Source: Microbulbifer aggregans
GTDB lineage: Bacteria; Pseudomonadota; Gammaproteobacteria; Pseudomonadales; Cellvibrionaceae
Assembly: GCF_020524005.1 (NCBI RefSeq)
Contig: NZ_JAIVKK010000004.1
Span: forward strand, 1 to 64,000
Direction: 5' to 3'
Length of the DNA stretch: 64,000 bases
Shown: piece after piece, positions 1-9,138 of the stretch
Layout of the letters: every line of letters begins with the position of its first letter
How positions within the stretch are numbered: the stretch's first letter is position 1
Made by a program: the position numbers and the translations under genes
Notes under the pieces: model-generated
What the model was told of the DNA's origin: nothing
What the model saw: the letters and a program-made list of their open reading frames with translations, nothing else
Database searches by the model: none

Positions 1-231
1 AAGAGTCGCCCGACGCTCACGGGAACCGGAATAGGCTCCCACGCCAGACTTAAGTCTTGCTCGGAATTAAAACGTAATTCATTGACATGAGTTACTTGCT
101 TCCGATAAATCTTTTTCTAACCCTCTCCATAAAGGATTGGGTAGATGTTCGATCCATCACTCCGCAAGCACCCACACATATTGCTTGATCGATTTTTTAA
201 ACAACTCAGTGGAGCGCCGGGCTCTCACTGC
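1..231 (-). promoter_or_regulatory. probable leader of an off-window rRNA operon
   Basis: This stretch lies directly downstream, on the minus strand, of four tandem rRNA-type promoters and holds no convincing gene. It contains the palindrome AGACTTAAGTCT near 47-58 and, on the minus strand near 188-205, an A/T-rich TTGTTTAAAAAATC tract that loosely resembles a boxA antitermination site. I infer that it is the 5' leader of a 16S rRNA gene whose body starts left of position 1. No conserved 16S sequence is visible inside the window, so the rRNA assignment rests on promoter architecture alone. Confidence 0.5.
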
Positions 232-268
232 GGGATGCGTATTCTACACATCCGATCTGCTTTAGCAA
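232..268 (-). promoter_or_regulatory. rRNA-type promoter, copy 1 (nearest the operon)
   Basis: On the minus strand the -35 is TTGCTA (263-268), the spacer is 16 bp, the -10 is TAGAAT (241-246), and the next bases are ACGCATCCC. It is the weakest match of the four tandem copies but has the same geometry. A start site would fall near 233-235, leaving a leader of more than 230 nt inside the window. Confidence 0.5.
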
Positions 269-357
269 GCGCTTTTCGCAGACTTTTTTTACTCCGAAAC
301 CCTTATAAATCAAGGTGTTCCGAAGCTCTCGACCACCTCTCGGCGATCTCGATAAGG

Positions 358-391
358 GCGCGCATTATATCGAGCTCTTACCGCTTGGCAA
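358..391 (-). promoter_or_regulatory. rRNA-type promoter, copy 2
   Basis: The minus strand reads -35 TTGCCA (386-391), a 16-bp spacer, -10 TATAAT (364-369) and the G+C-rich discriminator GCGCGCCC. A perfect -10, a 16-bp spacer and a GC-rich discriminator are the hallmarks of stringently controlled P1 promoters of rRNA operons. A T-rich strand lies just upstream, as expected for an UP element. Confidence 0.65.
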
Positions 392-514
392 GCTCTTTTT
401 GAGAGCTTTTTTCAGGTTTGAAAAGCGGGCTTCAAAAGCACCAAATCTTCAATCCTGATGGGCTGCCGGAGCCCCGGTCGACTTCACGTTGCCGCCTGGC
501 GACCCCGTCGAAGT

Positions 515-549
515 GGCGCGCATTATAGCGAGCTTTCCGACCTTGGCAA
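515..549 (-). promoter_or_regulatory. rRNA-type promoter, copy 3
   Basis: The minus strand reads -35 TTGCCA (544-549), a 16-bp spacer, -10 TATAAT (522-527) and the discriminator GCGCGCC. The core is nearly identical to copy 2 about 158 bp away, which suggests a tandem promoter array feeding the same operon. Confidence 0.65.
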
Positions 550-635
550 GCTGCTTTTTTAAAATTTTCACAAGACAAAAGTCTTTGAAAATCAATAGCT
601 TACTCACCTCCCACCACTGCCTCGGCAGCGATGAG

Positions 636-671
636 GGCGCGAACTATACGTCCCTGCCTGGCCCACGGCAA
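636..671 (-). promoter_or_regulatory. rRNA-type promoter, copy 4 (most distal)
   Basis: The minus strand reads -35 TTGCCG (666-671), a 17-bp spacer, -10 TATAGT (643-648) and the discriminator TCGCGCCC. It is the same design as copies 2 and 3 with slightly weaker hexamers. Confidence 0.55.
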
Positions 672-699
672 GCACTTTTTACTATCGTTGTTGACTAAC

Positions 700-1077
700 A
701 AGCCACTACCCTCCGGGCAGCAATATCATTCAATATCCGTTCATATATAGGTATAGGAGCCTTGGCAGTTAAAGCACTTATACACAGACCTATATATAAC
801 TATGGCACAGACCACGACTACCCAACATATAAGACTGCTTACCAGCCTACGCTGCATGGTCTCGCCTATACCTTTACCTTTGAGACAGCTATTCGGCGAA
901 GATCAGGTCTCGTTGATATCAGGTGCCCAACGACTCGTTACCTGTCACGACAACGCCGGCCCATGACGTGTACCACCCGAATTAAGCGAATGTGGACTTG
1001 AGATGAAAGTCGCGAGAGAGGAAGGTTATGAGCATCTAAGAGCTGATTGGCAGCTAGAAGGAAGTGTGAATCCAGGG
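700..1077. other. intergenic region, no gene recognised
   Basis: About 380 bp separate the rRNA-type promoter array from the stop codon of the PHP phosphatase gene. The only open frame of any size (762-1001, plus) has low-complexity, non-family-like composition and no ribosome binding site. I see no RNA gene, terminator or mobile element here. Confidence 0.4.
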
Positions 1078-1827
1078 TCAACCGGCTCTAAGACTACAAC
1101 TTGCGAAAAAGCGATCTTTTACAATCAGCCTTGGGTTGTCCAAAACCAACTTCTGCGCCTGCTCGCTACCTATTAGGGATTCCGCCGCCAATCTGCCGGC
1201 CAGGAGATTCGGAGGTCGCCGTACAGGGTGATGCGCATCCGACGCCATCACCGTAGCCAAACCCTTCTTCACTATCTGCTCGGCCCTCGCCTGCACCGGC
1301 TTTCCAAACTGCCCCGTTAATGCGCCAGCGGTAACCTGGAGTAAGCAACCGGCCTTTAGCAGTACATCAATGTTTCGAACATCCCGAATGATATCTTTAT
1401 TACGCTCCGGGTGCGCCACCAAAGGCCTTATGTTTTTCTTCGACAACCAACTGAGTAAATGGCTGATACCGGGAGGGATATGACTATGCGGCATCTCCAG
1501 AAGGACAACGGGGTCACCATACCAGTGCCCCAGCATTGGTAATTCTTCGTGTTCAGCTAAAAACATTACTTCATCAGAAATACGGACTTCCGCCGCAAGT
1601 GCAAGCTTGATATCAATCCTGCAGGATTCTACTGATCGCAAAAATGATCGGAAAGCCGTTTCTATAGAATTCAACGTGTTTGGATAACGCCCAGGGTGAA
1701 TATGGGGTGTCGCTACCATGTGCGTAACACCACTCTCAGCGGCTGCCTGTAACAGCAACAGGCTCTCCGACAAATCTCTCGGACCATCATCGATTTGGGG
1801 AAGTATATGGCTGTGTAGGTCAATCAT
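1078..1827 (-). CDS. CpsB/YwqE-type tyrosine-protein phosphatase (PHP fold)
   Basis: This is a manganese-dependent phosphotyrosine phosphatase of the PHP family. Its likely substrate is the BY-kinase encoded just upstream, so it would reset kinase phosphorylation during polysaccharide assembly. PHP metal ligands are visible: HSH at residues 5-7, ATPHIHPG near 39-46, AHPERN near 138-143 and SDAHHP near 196-201. At about 249 residues the length fits CpsB. I chose the ATG that gives MIDLHSH; an ATG 11 codons earlier (at 1860) is also possible. It is the last gene of the export operon, 61 bp behind the kinase with this start (27 bp with the upstream one). Confidence 0.85.
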   Translation of the reverse strand: MIDLHSHILPQIDDGPRDLSESLLLLQAAAESGVTHMVATPHIHPGRYPNTLNSIETAFRSFLRSVESCRIDIKLALAAEVRISDEVMFLAEHEELPMLGHWYGDPVVLLEMPHSHIPPGISHLLSWLSKKNIRPLVAHPERNKDIIRDVRNIDVLLKAGCLLQVTAGALTGQFGKPVQARAEQIVKKGLATVMASDAHHPVRRPPNLLAGRLAAESLIGSEQAQKLVLDNPRLIVKDRFFASCSLRAG

Positions 1828-1887
1828 TACCCGTGACCTGTTGCGTTTGACAACTGCCATAAGTCCACCGTTTCAGATGGACCAATT

Positions 1888-4077
1888 TCATTGAACCGGT
1901 GACGAGTAATCATATCCGTAATAGCTATCAGAGTAGAGGCCCCTTTTTTCTATCTGAATACGATTGAGCACTACACCGTCGACACCTATACCAACAGAAT
2001 GCAATCTAGAAATAGCTGTACGTGCAACTCCGACGCTTGTTGATTCTGCCTTCAAGACATACAGAAGTGAACACGCCTCTCGTGCAATAATCAGCGCATC
2101 ACTAACAGCCTGTATAGGGGGCGTATCTATTATGATACGGTCATATCGTGACTTTAGTTTTTCCAAGATCTTAGAAAAATGGTGCGACCCTAACAACCGT
2201 TGAGGATCCAGGGGCCGTACGCCGGCAGGAACAATATCCACGCCACTCTTATCATCTCTAAAAATACACTCCTCAATTTCAAAATGACCCGAGAGTAAGT
2301 CAGCAAGTCCTGGACGATTAGGTGGCACTGAAAACCTGCCGCCGATAGAAGGTCGTCGCATGTCACCATCTATGATGAGAACCCTGTTTAATTGCCCTAG
2401 TGAAAATGCCAAATTCAACGCGATTGTCGTTTTTCCCTCACCCGGTGCCGCAGACGTGACGCAGATGACTTTTTCGCCATCTTCAAAATTTGATAAGACG
2501 ACACCTGTTCTTAGAGTCCTTATAGCCTCGCTAAATCTTGGTGCCGCCTCATCAAAATAGGCATGCAGAGGCATGCCACTTTCTCCATGAACCTTGAAGT
2601 CGGGAACTAATCCTATTAGATCCTGACCCAACTTATTTGTAACATCTTGCGGGTTTCTGATCCCTGGCTTGAGCAGTAAATCCAAGCCAATGAATATTGA
2701 CGCAGCAAACCCCGCACCGCCTATGAAAGCAATAATCACCCAAAGGCGCTTCTTAGAAGCAATAGGATACCTAGGTTCTACCGCGGGATCCGCTATCCTT
2801 GCTACAGGTGTGTTAAAACCAGAGACCTCTCTAGTTTCCTTGAAGCGAGTAAGAAAAGTATTATATAGCTGACGGTTAATATCGACTTCGCGCTTTAATT
2901 CGTCATACTTTATTTCCTTTTGTGCGACTAACTGTAGATGTCCCTTTGCGGACGCTAGTTCACGCTCAAGGTCAGAGACCCGGTCTTTTGCTTGCCTAAA
3001 GTCAACTTCAATACTGTTAACTAAATTTGTGATTTCAGCAGATAACTGCGATTTAGCTCCATCGACCTCACCTTGCGCAGTGATCATTTTTGGATGCTTT
3101 GGCCCATATCGTTGTGCCAACTCATTTTTATTTAACGTTGCGGATACAACCCCTGCCCTAGCCGTCTGGACCAATGGATTATTGAGTATTTCCGGTAGTT
3201 TTATAAGATCATCTTCGGAGTTTTTCGATTTATGTATTTCTTCATAGAGAACTCGTGTACGTTTTAAATATCGACGAGCCTCCAGTAGCTGAGCCATGGA
3301 CTCATTTAATTCCTGCGACGCTAATCCGCGAACCCCTTGAACATCGACAAGGTCTGCCTGCTGTTGAAAATCGTTTAACGCCTGTTCTGAATTTTCTAAT
3401 TTATCTCTAAGGCCAATTAGTCTATCACTGAGCCAACCGGTAGCCTTTTCAGTTACGTTGACTCTTTCATCCATCTGAGCTTCCACATAAGCGTTAGCTA
3501 TCGCATTTGGGACACTAGCTGCAAGATCAGGATATCTTGACCGATATGATATTCTTATCAATAAAGTTTTCCGTATAGGCCGAACACCTAAACCTGAAGA
3601 AATTGACTTTATTATTCGTTCACGCTTCCGAATACTCGGTTGAACAGGAAGGGCGTCCCCAACGTCATCCTTAAATCCAATTGCCAACTTTACATCATCT
3701 ATCCATGATTTTTTTTTGCCATTAAATGCGGGATGATCGAGCAAATTAAGATCATCAACTATCCGTTCGATAACTGCACGGGAAAGGATAAGCTGCGCTT
3801 GAGTAGTCAGAAACTCCTGGCGTTTTCTGCTCACCTCGTAAACATCGCGAATTGCCACTACACTAGCTTCGTTATCCTCAAACAGCAAAGAAGCCTCTGA
3901 CTCATAGTAGTTTGGTATATTCTTTACATAAAAGTAAGCGATCAGCGCGAGCAGCAGCGCAGACAGTAAAATAAACCATTTTTTTTCATAGATGACAAAA
4001 ATAGGCACCATGAAATCAAATGAACCTTGCTGCTCTTCATCTGCCTCAGGTAAACCAGAATTTCGGATTTTTTCCAT
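1888..4077 (-). CDS. Wzc-type polysaccharide co-polymerase / BY-kinase
   Basis: This inner-membrane chain-length regulator is fused to a bacterial tyrosine kinase and would control polymer length and export with the Wza-like protein. Membrane segments lie near residues 34-52 and 450-475. Between them is a long periplasmic region with coiled-coil-like segments (Wzz and GNVR types). The C-terminal kinase has Walker A SAAPGEGKTT at about 542, Walker A' VLIIDGD at about 566 and Walker B IIIDTPP at about 648. The tail carries five tyrosines between 715 and 724, the usual autophosphorylation cluster. The start lies 7 bp after the preceding stop, so the two are probably translationally coupled. Confidence 0.9.
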   Translation of the reverse strand: MEKIRNSGLPEADEEQQGSFDFMVPIFVIYEKKWFILLSALLLALIAYFYVKNIPNYYESEASLLFEDNEASVVAIRDVYEVSRKRQEFLTTQAQLILSRAVIERIVDDLNLLDHPAFNGKKKSWIDDVKLAIGFKDDVGDALPVQPSIRKRERIIKSISSGLGVRPIRKTLLIRISYRSRYPDLAASVPNAIANAYVEAQMDERVNVTEKATGWLSDRLIGLRDKLENSEQALNDFQQQADLVDVQGVRGLASQELNESMAQLLEARRYLKRTRVLYEEIHKSKNSEDDLIKLPEILNNPLVQTARAGVVSATLNKNELAQRYGPKHPKMITAQGEVDGAKSQLSAEITNLVNSIEVDFRQAKDRVSDLERELASAKGHLQLVAQKEIKYDELKREVDINRQLYNTFLTRFKETREVSGFNTPVARIADPAVEPRYPIASKKRLWVIIAFIGGAGFAASIFIGLDLLLKPGIRNPQDVTNKLGQDLIGLVPDFKVHGESGMPLHAYFDEAAPRFSEAIRTLRTGVVLSNFEDGEKVICVTSAAPGEGKTTIALNLAFSLGQLNRVLIIDGDMRRPSIGGRFSVPPNRPGLADLLSGHFEIEECIFRDDKSGVDIVPAGVRPLDPQRLLGSHHFSKILEKLKSRYDRIIIDTPPIQAVSDALIIAREACSLLYVLKAESTSVGVARTAISRLHSVGIGVDGVVLNRIQIEKRGLYSDSYYGYDYSSPVQ

Positions 4078-4084
4078 AAACGAC

Positions 4085-4624
4085 TCAGAAGAATCCTTGG
4101 TCTATTGTTACGGTGTCACCAGGAAAAAGTCTTGTCGACATATCTATTTTTTCCTTAGATTCTTCGCCCTCATCTTCACGAATCAAGTAAATCCTGTTTT
4201 CAGAGGCTCTTTCTGTTAACCCTTGAGCCAAAGCCGCAGCCTTGGCCACTGTGAGTCCGGGCTGATAACTATATCCACCGGGAGAGTTAACTTCTCCATA
4301 AATATATATCGGTCGGTACTCCAACATTGATACTGTAACGTTTGGATTTACCAGATAGTCACCTTTAAGACCTACGACAATAATATTTTCTAGTTGCGCC
4401 GGCGTAAGACCGGACACCGCTATTTCACCGAGGAAAGGGTAATTAATTACACCACTCTCATCCAATAAGAGATCGATACTCAAATCACTTTCGCCATATA
4501 CAAGTACTGATACTTTATCACCTGCGCCCAGCTTATGTCCGGCATTAACTTGAGCATGTACAGACACCGCGAATGGCATCAGTACTATCCAAAAGAGTAA
4601 TTTAGACCGCATATAGAGTTTCAT
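4085..4624 (-). CDS. Wza-like polysaccharide export protein (short form)
   Basis: This periplasmic or outer-membrane export component has a polysaccharide-export (SLBB-type) fold. The 179-residue protein starts with a signal peptide ending near VHAQ at about residue 25. It then has the typical LGAGDKVSVLVYGE opening of the export domain and the segment YIYGEVNSPGGYSY that begins an SLBB domain. It is about half the length of E. coli Wza and has no lipobox cysteine, so it cannot form the Wza outer-membrane helix barrel alone. The separate barrel protein upstream may supply that function. The Shine-Dalgarno AAGG sits 9 nt before the ATG. Confidence 0.85.
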   Translation of the reverse strand: MKLYMRSKLLFWIVLMPFAVSVHAQVNAGHKLGAGDKVSVLVYGESDLSIDLLLDESGVINYPFLGEIAVSGLTPAQLENIIVVGLKGDYLVNPNVTVSMLEYRPIYIYGEVNSPGGYSYQPGLTVAKAAALAQGLTERASENRIYLIREDEGEESKEKIDMSTRLFPGDTVTIDQGFF

Positions 4625-4648
4625 CTAAATAGACCTTACTTCGACCCT

Positions 4649-5839
4649 CTACAAAGGACCGTTTAAACTCAAAAACAATAAATTTCTTTCAACTGATAGA
4701 TCTTCAATATCGCCAAAACTATCGGCGCTTTTAGTCATAGAAAAACCAAAGCCAACAGAAAAACTGTTTCCGACGCGATAATCTATCGAAGCGGCACCTA
4801 TGCTAAGATCCCTTTCTCGATCTATTCCCGAAAACTTCCCTACGGCCCTAGATACAGACATATTGCTCTGAAAATTCCTGGTCCACTGATGACGCCAAGA
4901 AACTGTTCCGCTATTTGACTTAACAAATTCGGCCGTGCCTAGGGACTCTTGCACCGCACTAGATAACTTGAGATTCAAGCTGCTGTAACTTCTTGGGCTC
5001 CAGTTCAAGTCCAAATTCCAAGTCGGAACATCTCCCGAATTTTGATCACGAGAAATAAATTTCTTCTCAGTAGTCCCATAGCGTGCGGTCATCGATGTCT
5101 TCGGCATTTTCAACATAAATCCAACTGTGTAACGACTTTCCTCACTATTCAATACGTTACTAACACTAGCTAAATCGTACTCAATATCAGACTTTCGCGC
5201 CTCCGCCATTACCGTAAAATCCGGCGTCAATAGATAACTTGCGGTTAAGCTACGAAAGCTATCCTCATAATCTCGCTCTGCTTCAAAGAAGTTCTGACTG
5301 CTTTTTCCCAAGGAATACGCCAACTGACTCCGTTGTGACAGTGAACTAATAACCACACCAATATCACCTGCAGGAGAAATGACTCTTCGATCCTCCATGA
5401 GCGGGTTCAGGGGACCATCAAAATCTGGCCTCACACGCTGATTTGCATCGATGTATCTGCCACTTACGGTAAAGCGAATGAAAGAAAGAGGCTGCCAACG
5501 TCCATCCATTGATCCTATATAATCTCTGTAGTCTTCGCGCTCACCGCCCAAATAATGACCAATTCGCGCTATTACTGAGGAGTTCAGCGATGATTTTTCG
5601 CCTTCCAAAGCAACAGAAAGATCTGGCGAGAATACTGTGAGCCACGCGCTGACGGGATCAACATCTCGTAGATAGATGTTGTCGTCATATATCGCTGACG
5701 CCATGGCTTCTACAGAAACAGTTCCTCCATTAGCAATACTTATACTTGCAGCGTCGACATTCCCTGCAAGGGCCGCACACAAAAACAGGCATGAAGGGTG
5801 CGCAATAGTCAAATAACAGTATTCCGTTAGCTTTAACAT
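4649..5839 (-). CDS. EpsL-like outer-membrane beta-barrel protein
   Basis: The 396-residue protein has an N-terminal signal peptide (cleavage probably after VDA near residue 30) followed by many short alternating hydrophobic strands such as SMDGRWQPLSFIRFTVSG. It ends in a strand with leucine and phenylalanine repeats (LLFLSLNGPL), as expected for an outer-membrane barrel. Similar proteins sit in exopolysaccharide operons and are called EpsL or GumB-associated barrels; a role as the outer-membrane exit channel is inferred from context. The Shine-Dalgarno GAGG precedes ATG by about 8 nt. Confidence 0.7.
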   Translation of the reverse strand: MLKLTEYCYLTIAHPSCLFLCAALAGNVDAASISIANGGTVSVEAMASAIYDDNIYLRDVDPVSAWLTVFSPDLSVALEGEKSSLNSSVIARIGHYLGGEREDYRDYIGSMDGRWQPLSFIRFTVSGRYIDANQRVRPDFDGPLNPLMEDRRVISPAGDIGVVISSLSQRSQLAYSLGKSSQNFFEAERDYEDSFRSLTASYLLTPDFTVMAEARKSDIEYDLASVSNVLNSEESRYTVGFMLKMPKTSMTARYGTTEKKFISRDQNSGDVPTWNLDLNWSPRSYSSLNLKLSSAVQESLGTAEFVKSNSGTVSWRHQWTRNFQSNMSVSRAVGKFSGIDRERDLSIGAASIDYRVGNSFSVGFGFSMTKSADSFGDIEDLSVERNLLFLSLNGPL

Positions 5840-5877
5840 ACTCTATCCTCGGCATGCAAAACCGAGTGCTGCTCCTA

Positions 5878-7281
5878 TTAATAAGCGTTTTTGTGGGAGA
5901 AGCCTTTAAAAATCGTCAAAAATACAATTCGCAAATCCAGCAGAATTGACCAGCGCCGGATATACTCAAGATCTTGCTCCACGCGTCGACTCATTTTATC
6001 CAGAGTATCCGTTTCCCCTCGAAAACCATTTATTTGTGCTAAGCCTGTTATTCCTGGCTTTACTTTGTGCCGCAACATATAACCAGAAACTAACCGGCGA
6101 TACTCCTCATTGTGAGCGACCGCATGAGGTCTCGGACCAACGATAGACATTGACCCCTGTAAAACATTAAAAAACTGCGGTAGTTCATCTAGCGAAGTCC
6201 GTCTAAGGAATCCGCCCAAAGGGGTAACACGCTTATCGTTCGCTGTGGCCTGAATAACCCTCTCACCATCATCCATAGTCCGCATTGTTCTAAATTTCCA
6301 TACAAAGATGGTCCGGCCATCCAAACCGTACCTTCGCTGTTTAAAAATAACAGGACCTTTGGAAGTCGCTTTTACAGCCAATGCGATTAATAGCATTAGT
6401 GGAGAAATCAGAACCAGTATGATCGAAGCTATAATCAAGTCTTCGACACGCTTCAGCCAACTATCGAAGCCCTGAATTGGCGTATCAAAGACACTCAGAA
6501 GGCTGCTACTACCGACTTGATGCCAGCGCGCATGAAGCATTTTTGCAACAAAGAAATTCGGGAGAATATGCACAGTTGCCGTGGTATCAGAAAATTCGTC
6601 TAGAATGTCACTGATTATTTCTTCGGCGCGCATGGGTAGTGCGATAAATACTAGATCGAGTTTACCGGATCGCGCCTGTTGTATTGCCTCGGAAAGATTC
6701 CCAAGTACCGGAAACTGATTTCCTATGCGAGAGTTATCACTAAACCCTTCGACTTCGAAAAAGCCAGCTACTTTGATTCCCAGCTGGGGGTTAAGCCTGA
6801 GGTCCCCGGCAAGTTTATAGCCAGCGTCAGTACATCCTAGAATTACGCAGGGCCTTGTGTTGTGGCCCTTTTGACGCAAAATAAATAGAAGTTGTCTGAG
6901 ACAGAATCGCCAAAAAGACAGCGCAACCAGGGTGGCCAAGAACCAACTCGCAACGACGATCCGGTCATATGCGGCTTCGACACTCATCGCGTAACCAAGC
7001 GTGAGTAAAACAATGCAGACCACTGACCAGGCGAGAGTAGCAGTGCCCAGAATCCGAAAATATGTCTCGCCACGCCAAGAACGATAAAGCTCAACTGATT
7101 CAGCTACAAATGCGAAGCTAATTGCTGCAAGTAATCCGGCGATCAGCCAGTCTTTGCTCGGCACAACGTCGAAATACAGGATGCAAGCGAAAAGGCTTCC
7201 CTGAATAAGAAAAACATCAAAAAGTCGATATAGCGCAGTGATGCCGCTCTGACGACTGCGAATCCATCCTTGTTCCACCAT
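5878..7281 (-). CDS. undecaprenyl-phosphate hexose-1-phosphate transferase (WcaJ/EpsB-like)
   Basis: This enzyme starts repeat-unit synthesis by moving a sugar phosphate from a UDP-sugar onto undecaprenyl phosphate. It has about four N-terminal membrane helices, a central Rossmann-like CoA-binding region (VILGCTDAGYKLAGDL), another helix near residue 280, and the C-terminal bacterial sugar transferase domain. That domain shows KQRRYGLDGR, WKFRTM, RRTSLDELPQ, SIVGPRP and KPGITG, the conserved motifs of the family. It is the first gene of the export operon, behind a leader of nearly 1 kb. AGGGAGGGG abuts the ATG, so the GTG one codon later may be used instead. Confidence 0.9.
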   Translation of the reverse strand: MVEQGWIRSRQSGITALYRLFDVFLIQGSLFACILYFDVVPSKDWLIAGLLAAISFAFVAESVELYRSWRGETYFRILGTATLAWSVVCIVLLTLGYAMSVEAAYDRIVVASWFLATLVALSFWRFCLRQLLFILRQKGHNTRPCVILGCTDAGYKLAGDLRLNPQLGIKVAGFFEVEGFSDNSRIGNQFPVLGNLSEAIQQARSGKLDLVFIALPMRAEEIISDILDEFSDTTATVHILPNFFVAKMLHARWHQVGSSSLLSVFDTPIQGFDSWLKRVEDLIIASIILVLISPLMLLIALAVKATSKGPVIFKQRRYGLDGRTIFVWKFRTMRTMDDGERVIQATANDKRVTPLGGFLRRTSLDELPQFFNVLQGSMSIVGPRPHAVAHNEEYRRLVSGYMLRHKVKPGITGLAQINGFRGETDTLDKMSRRVEQDLEYIRRWSILLDLRIVFLTIFKGFSHKNAY

Positions 7282-8241
7282 CCCCTCCCTGGGACATACA
7301 AACCCGCAAATTGATAGTCTCGCAGCCCAACAAAGGCCTGCGAACTCAAACGGTAATAGCCGGCAATTCAGAACTAGTCATTTAATCGGTAAGGACGTTA
7401 GTCATCACTCTGGAGAATCAGAAACGTAAATTTACAAGCCCCAACTGCACGCTTTCAGTCGCTCATCCTGAACAACGGTAAACTAAGGTGACCTAATCTC
7501 ATTTTCGGCGTACGGCGTTGATTATGGGACCAAAACGTGAAGTAATTCAACATTTTTTACGTCCTGGGCGCTTATTGCGTCTTATCGCGCTGTCTTTTGC
7601 GCCTATACGCTGGCGTGAAAATCCACTCAATCTCAATTCACCAAAAAAATACGAATTTCTGTACCAGCAGCCTTACCATTTTTTATGGTACTGATGCAAA
7701 ATACCTGCCAGTAGCAAATGATATTTTGACCAGCTCCTTGTTCAAAGGCTGTTAACAGAAGGTTTTCGTCAGGATTCGTCGAAACGGTTTTCGATTTACC
7801 CTAAAAGAAATCCCTAGACACAAAGGATTTAGGGATTAAATCTGCTACCTCCATCTAGATGGCTAATAGGCTTCATCGAATTTTGTCCCCTAATAACATA
7901 CTCATCATGCTGACCTGCTGGTAATTCTTCACCAAAAATTTTGCAGCGTGCGCATGTATTTTTTGTTAACTTATTGCTCCAGAGTCAACCGGCCTAAACT
8001 CACCTACTGACTTTGGACTTTTTGGTAACATTCTACGTCTTATAAAATATTGCCTAAATTAAGTATCTGATACTCAAGGAAAGAGTTTTGCAAAAGCTTA
8101 GAACATTTAATCCACAAGTAAGAAGGCACCGTTCGGCGATCGGCCTGGAAGAAATCTGACAATTGAGCTTCTATGTAAGTTAGCTTAACGAACCAATTTT
8201 TTACACTACTGTAATAAGCCTGAAATTCTAGAAAGTTGCAT
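7282..8241. other. 960-bp intergenic region / 5' leader of the export operon
   Basis: There is no convincing gene here. On the minus strand, which would be the leader of the polysaccharide export operon, I see a stem AATCCCTA/TAGGGATT at 7809-7837. A perfect palindrome CCATCTAGATGG lies at 7851-7862 beside a GGAGGTAGC segment (7845-7853), and a T-loop hairpin TACCAT/ATGGTA lies at 7674-7690. The GGAGGTAGC segment distantly resembles the ops pause element used by RfaH. Promoters could not be assigned with confidence. Confidence 0.4.
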
Positions 8242-9138
8242 ATGGAAAACAAAAAATTACCTAATTTTTTCGTTGTTGGCGCAATGAAAGCTGGTACAAC
8301 AAGCCTCTATCAAATGCTTGATAGCCATCCAAACGTCTATCTCTCCTACCCTAAAGAACCTGAATATTTTTCTGAGAAATATTTGGAAAAAGATTCAGAA
8401 TCCTGGTATCTATCACTGTTTGCCGAGTCACCTCCAAACTCATTACGCGGTGACTGTTCAACTGGCTATTCTCGAAGAATTGCATATCCTGGAGTTGCAG
8501 AAAGAATCTTCAAGTCAATTCCTTCCGCCCAAATCGTATATCTCCTTAGGCACCCAGTTGAACGCTGTTGGTCACACTATTTACATAGGATGAATGAGAG
8601 GGTGATGGACGGCGAATGTATTTTAGATTTTGATAATGCGGTTGAAATTTACCCTGAGATATTGGATACAAGCTGCTATTTCAGCCAGGTCGATAATTTC
8701 ACTCAGTTTTTCGATCGATCCCAGATACACGTAATCATATTTGATGATCTAAGGGAAAGCGCTGAAGCAACAATGACTGAACTATATGACTTTTTGAATC
8801 TTCCCAGGGTACCTGTCTATAGTTTGACACACGCAAATAAGTCAGGGGATCAGACCGGCAGGCGTAATATTAAGGCTTTTATAAAACGTGTTAAATCCTC
8901 AACCGCGGGGAAACTTTTAAAAGTAGTTGTTCCGAGAACAATATTAAACAGCGCCGCAAAGTTTATTTCGAAAAATAAACTGGCAATATATGCGGCAAAG
9001 AGCTCAGGAAAAACCGCGGATCTACCAAAGAAACCAAGCCCAGAGCTTAGAGCTAAATTATTGCTATATTTTAAAAAGGAAACCCTTCAACTCGAAAACT
9101 GGGTAGGGAGGTCACTACCACCTAGCTGGTACTCATAG
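8242..9138 (+). CDS. PAPS-dependent sulfotransferase (lone plus-strand gene)
   Basis: This enzyme would transfer sulfate from 3'-phosphoadenylyl sulfate to a sugar hydroxyl. The 5'-phosphosulfate loop GAMKAGTTSLYQML is at residues 13-26 and the 3'-phosphate motif YLLRHPVERCWSHY at about 100-113, both classic for Sulfotransfer_1/heparan-type enzymes. I start at ATG 8242; a TTG two codons earlier is in frame but less likely. The gene lies on the opposite strand to both flanking polysaccharide operons and has no partner, which suggests a separate insertion. It is AT-rich like its neighbours. The acceptor is unknown, but a polysaccharide is the obvious candidate. Confidence 0.85.
   Translation: MENKKLPNFFVVGAMKAGTTSLYQMLDSHPNVYLSYPKEPEYFSEKYLEKDSESWYLSLFAESPPNSLRGDCSTGYSRRIAYPGVAERIFKSIPSAQIVYLLRHPVERCWSHYLHRMNERVMDGECILDFDNAVEIYPEILDTSCYFSQVDNFTQFFDRSQIHVIIFDDLRESAEATMTELYDFLNLPRVPVYSLTHANKSGDQTGRRNIKAFIKRVKSSTAGKLLKVVVPRTILNSAAKFISKNKLAIYAAKSSGKTADLPKKPSPELRAKLLLYFKKETLQLENWVGRSLPPSWYS

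Noticed and set aside
145-1001. Three plus-strand open frames near the left edge
   Set aside because: They overlap the minus-strand rRNA-type promoters or simple intergenic DNA, have no ribosome binding site and read like random protein.
7842-7853. GGAGGTAGC as an ops element
   Set aside because: Only a partial match to the RfaH site and not embedded in a JUMPstart context; mentioned only as part of the leader.
8040-8252. Minus-strand open frame of 70 codons
   Set aside because: It overlaps the start of the sulfotransferase gene on the other strand and lacks a ribosome binding site or family features.
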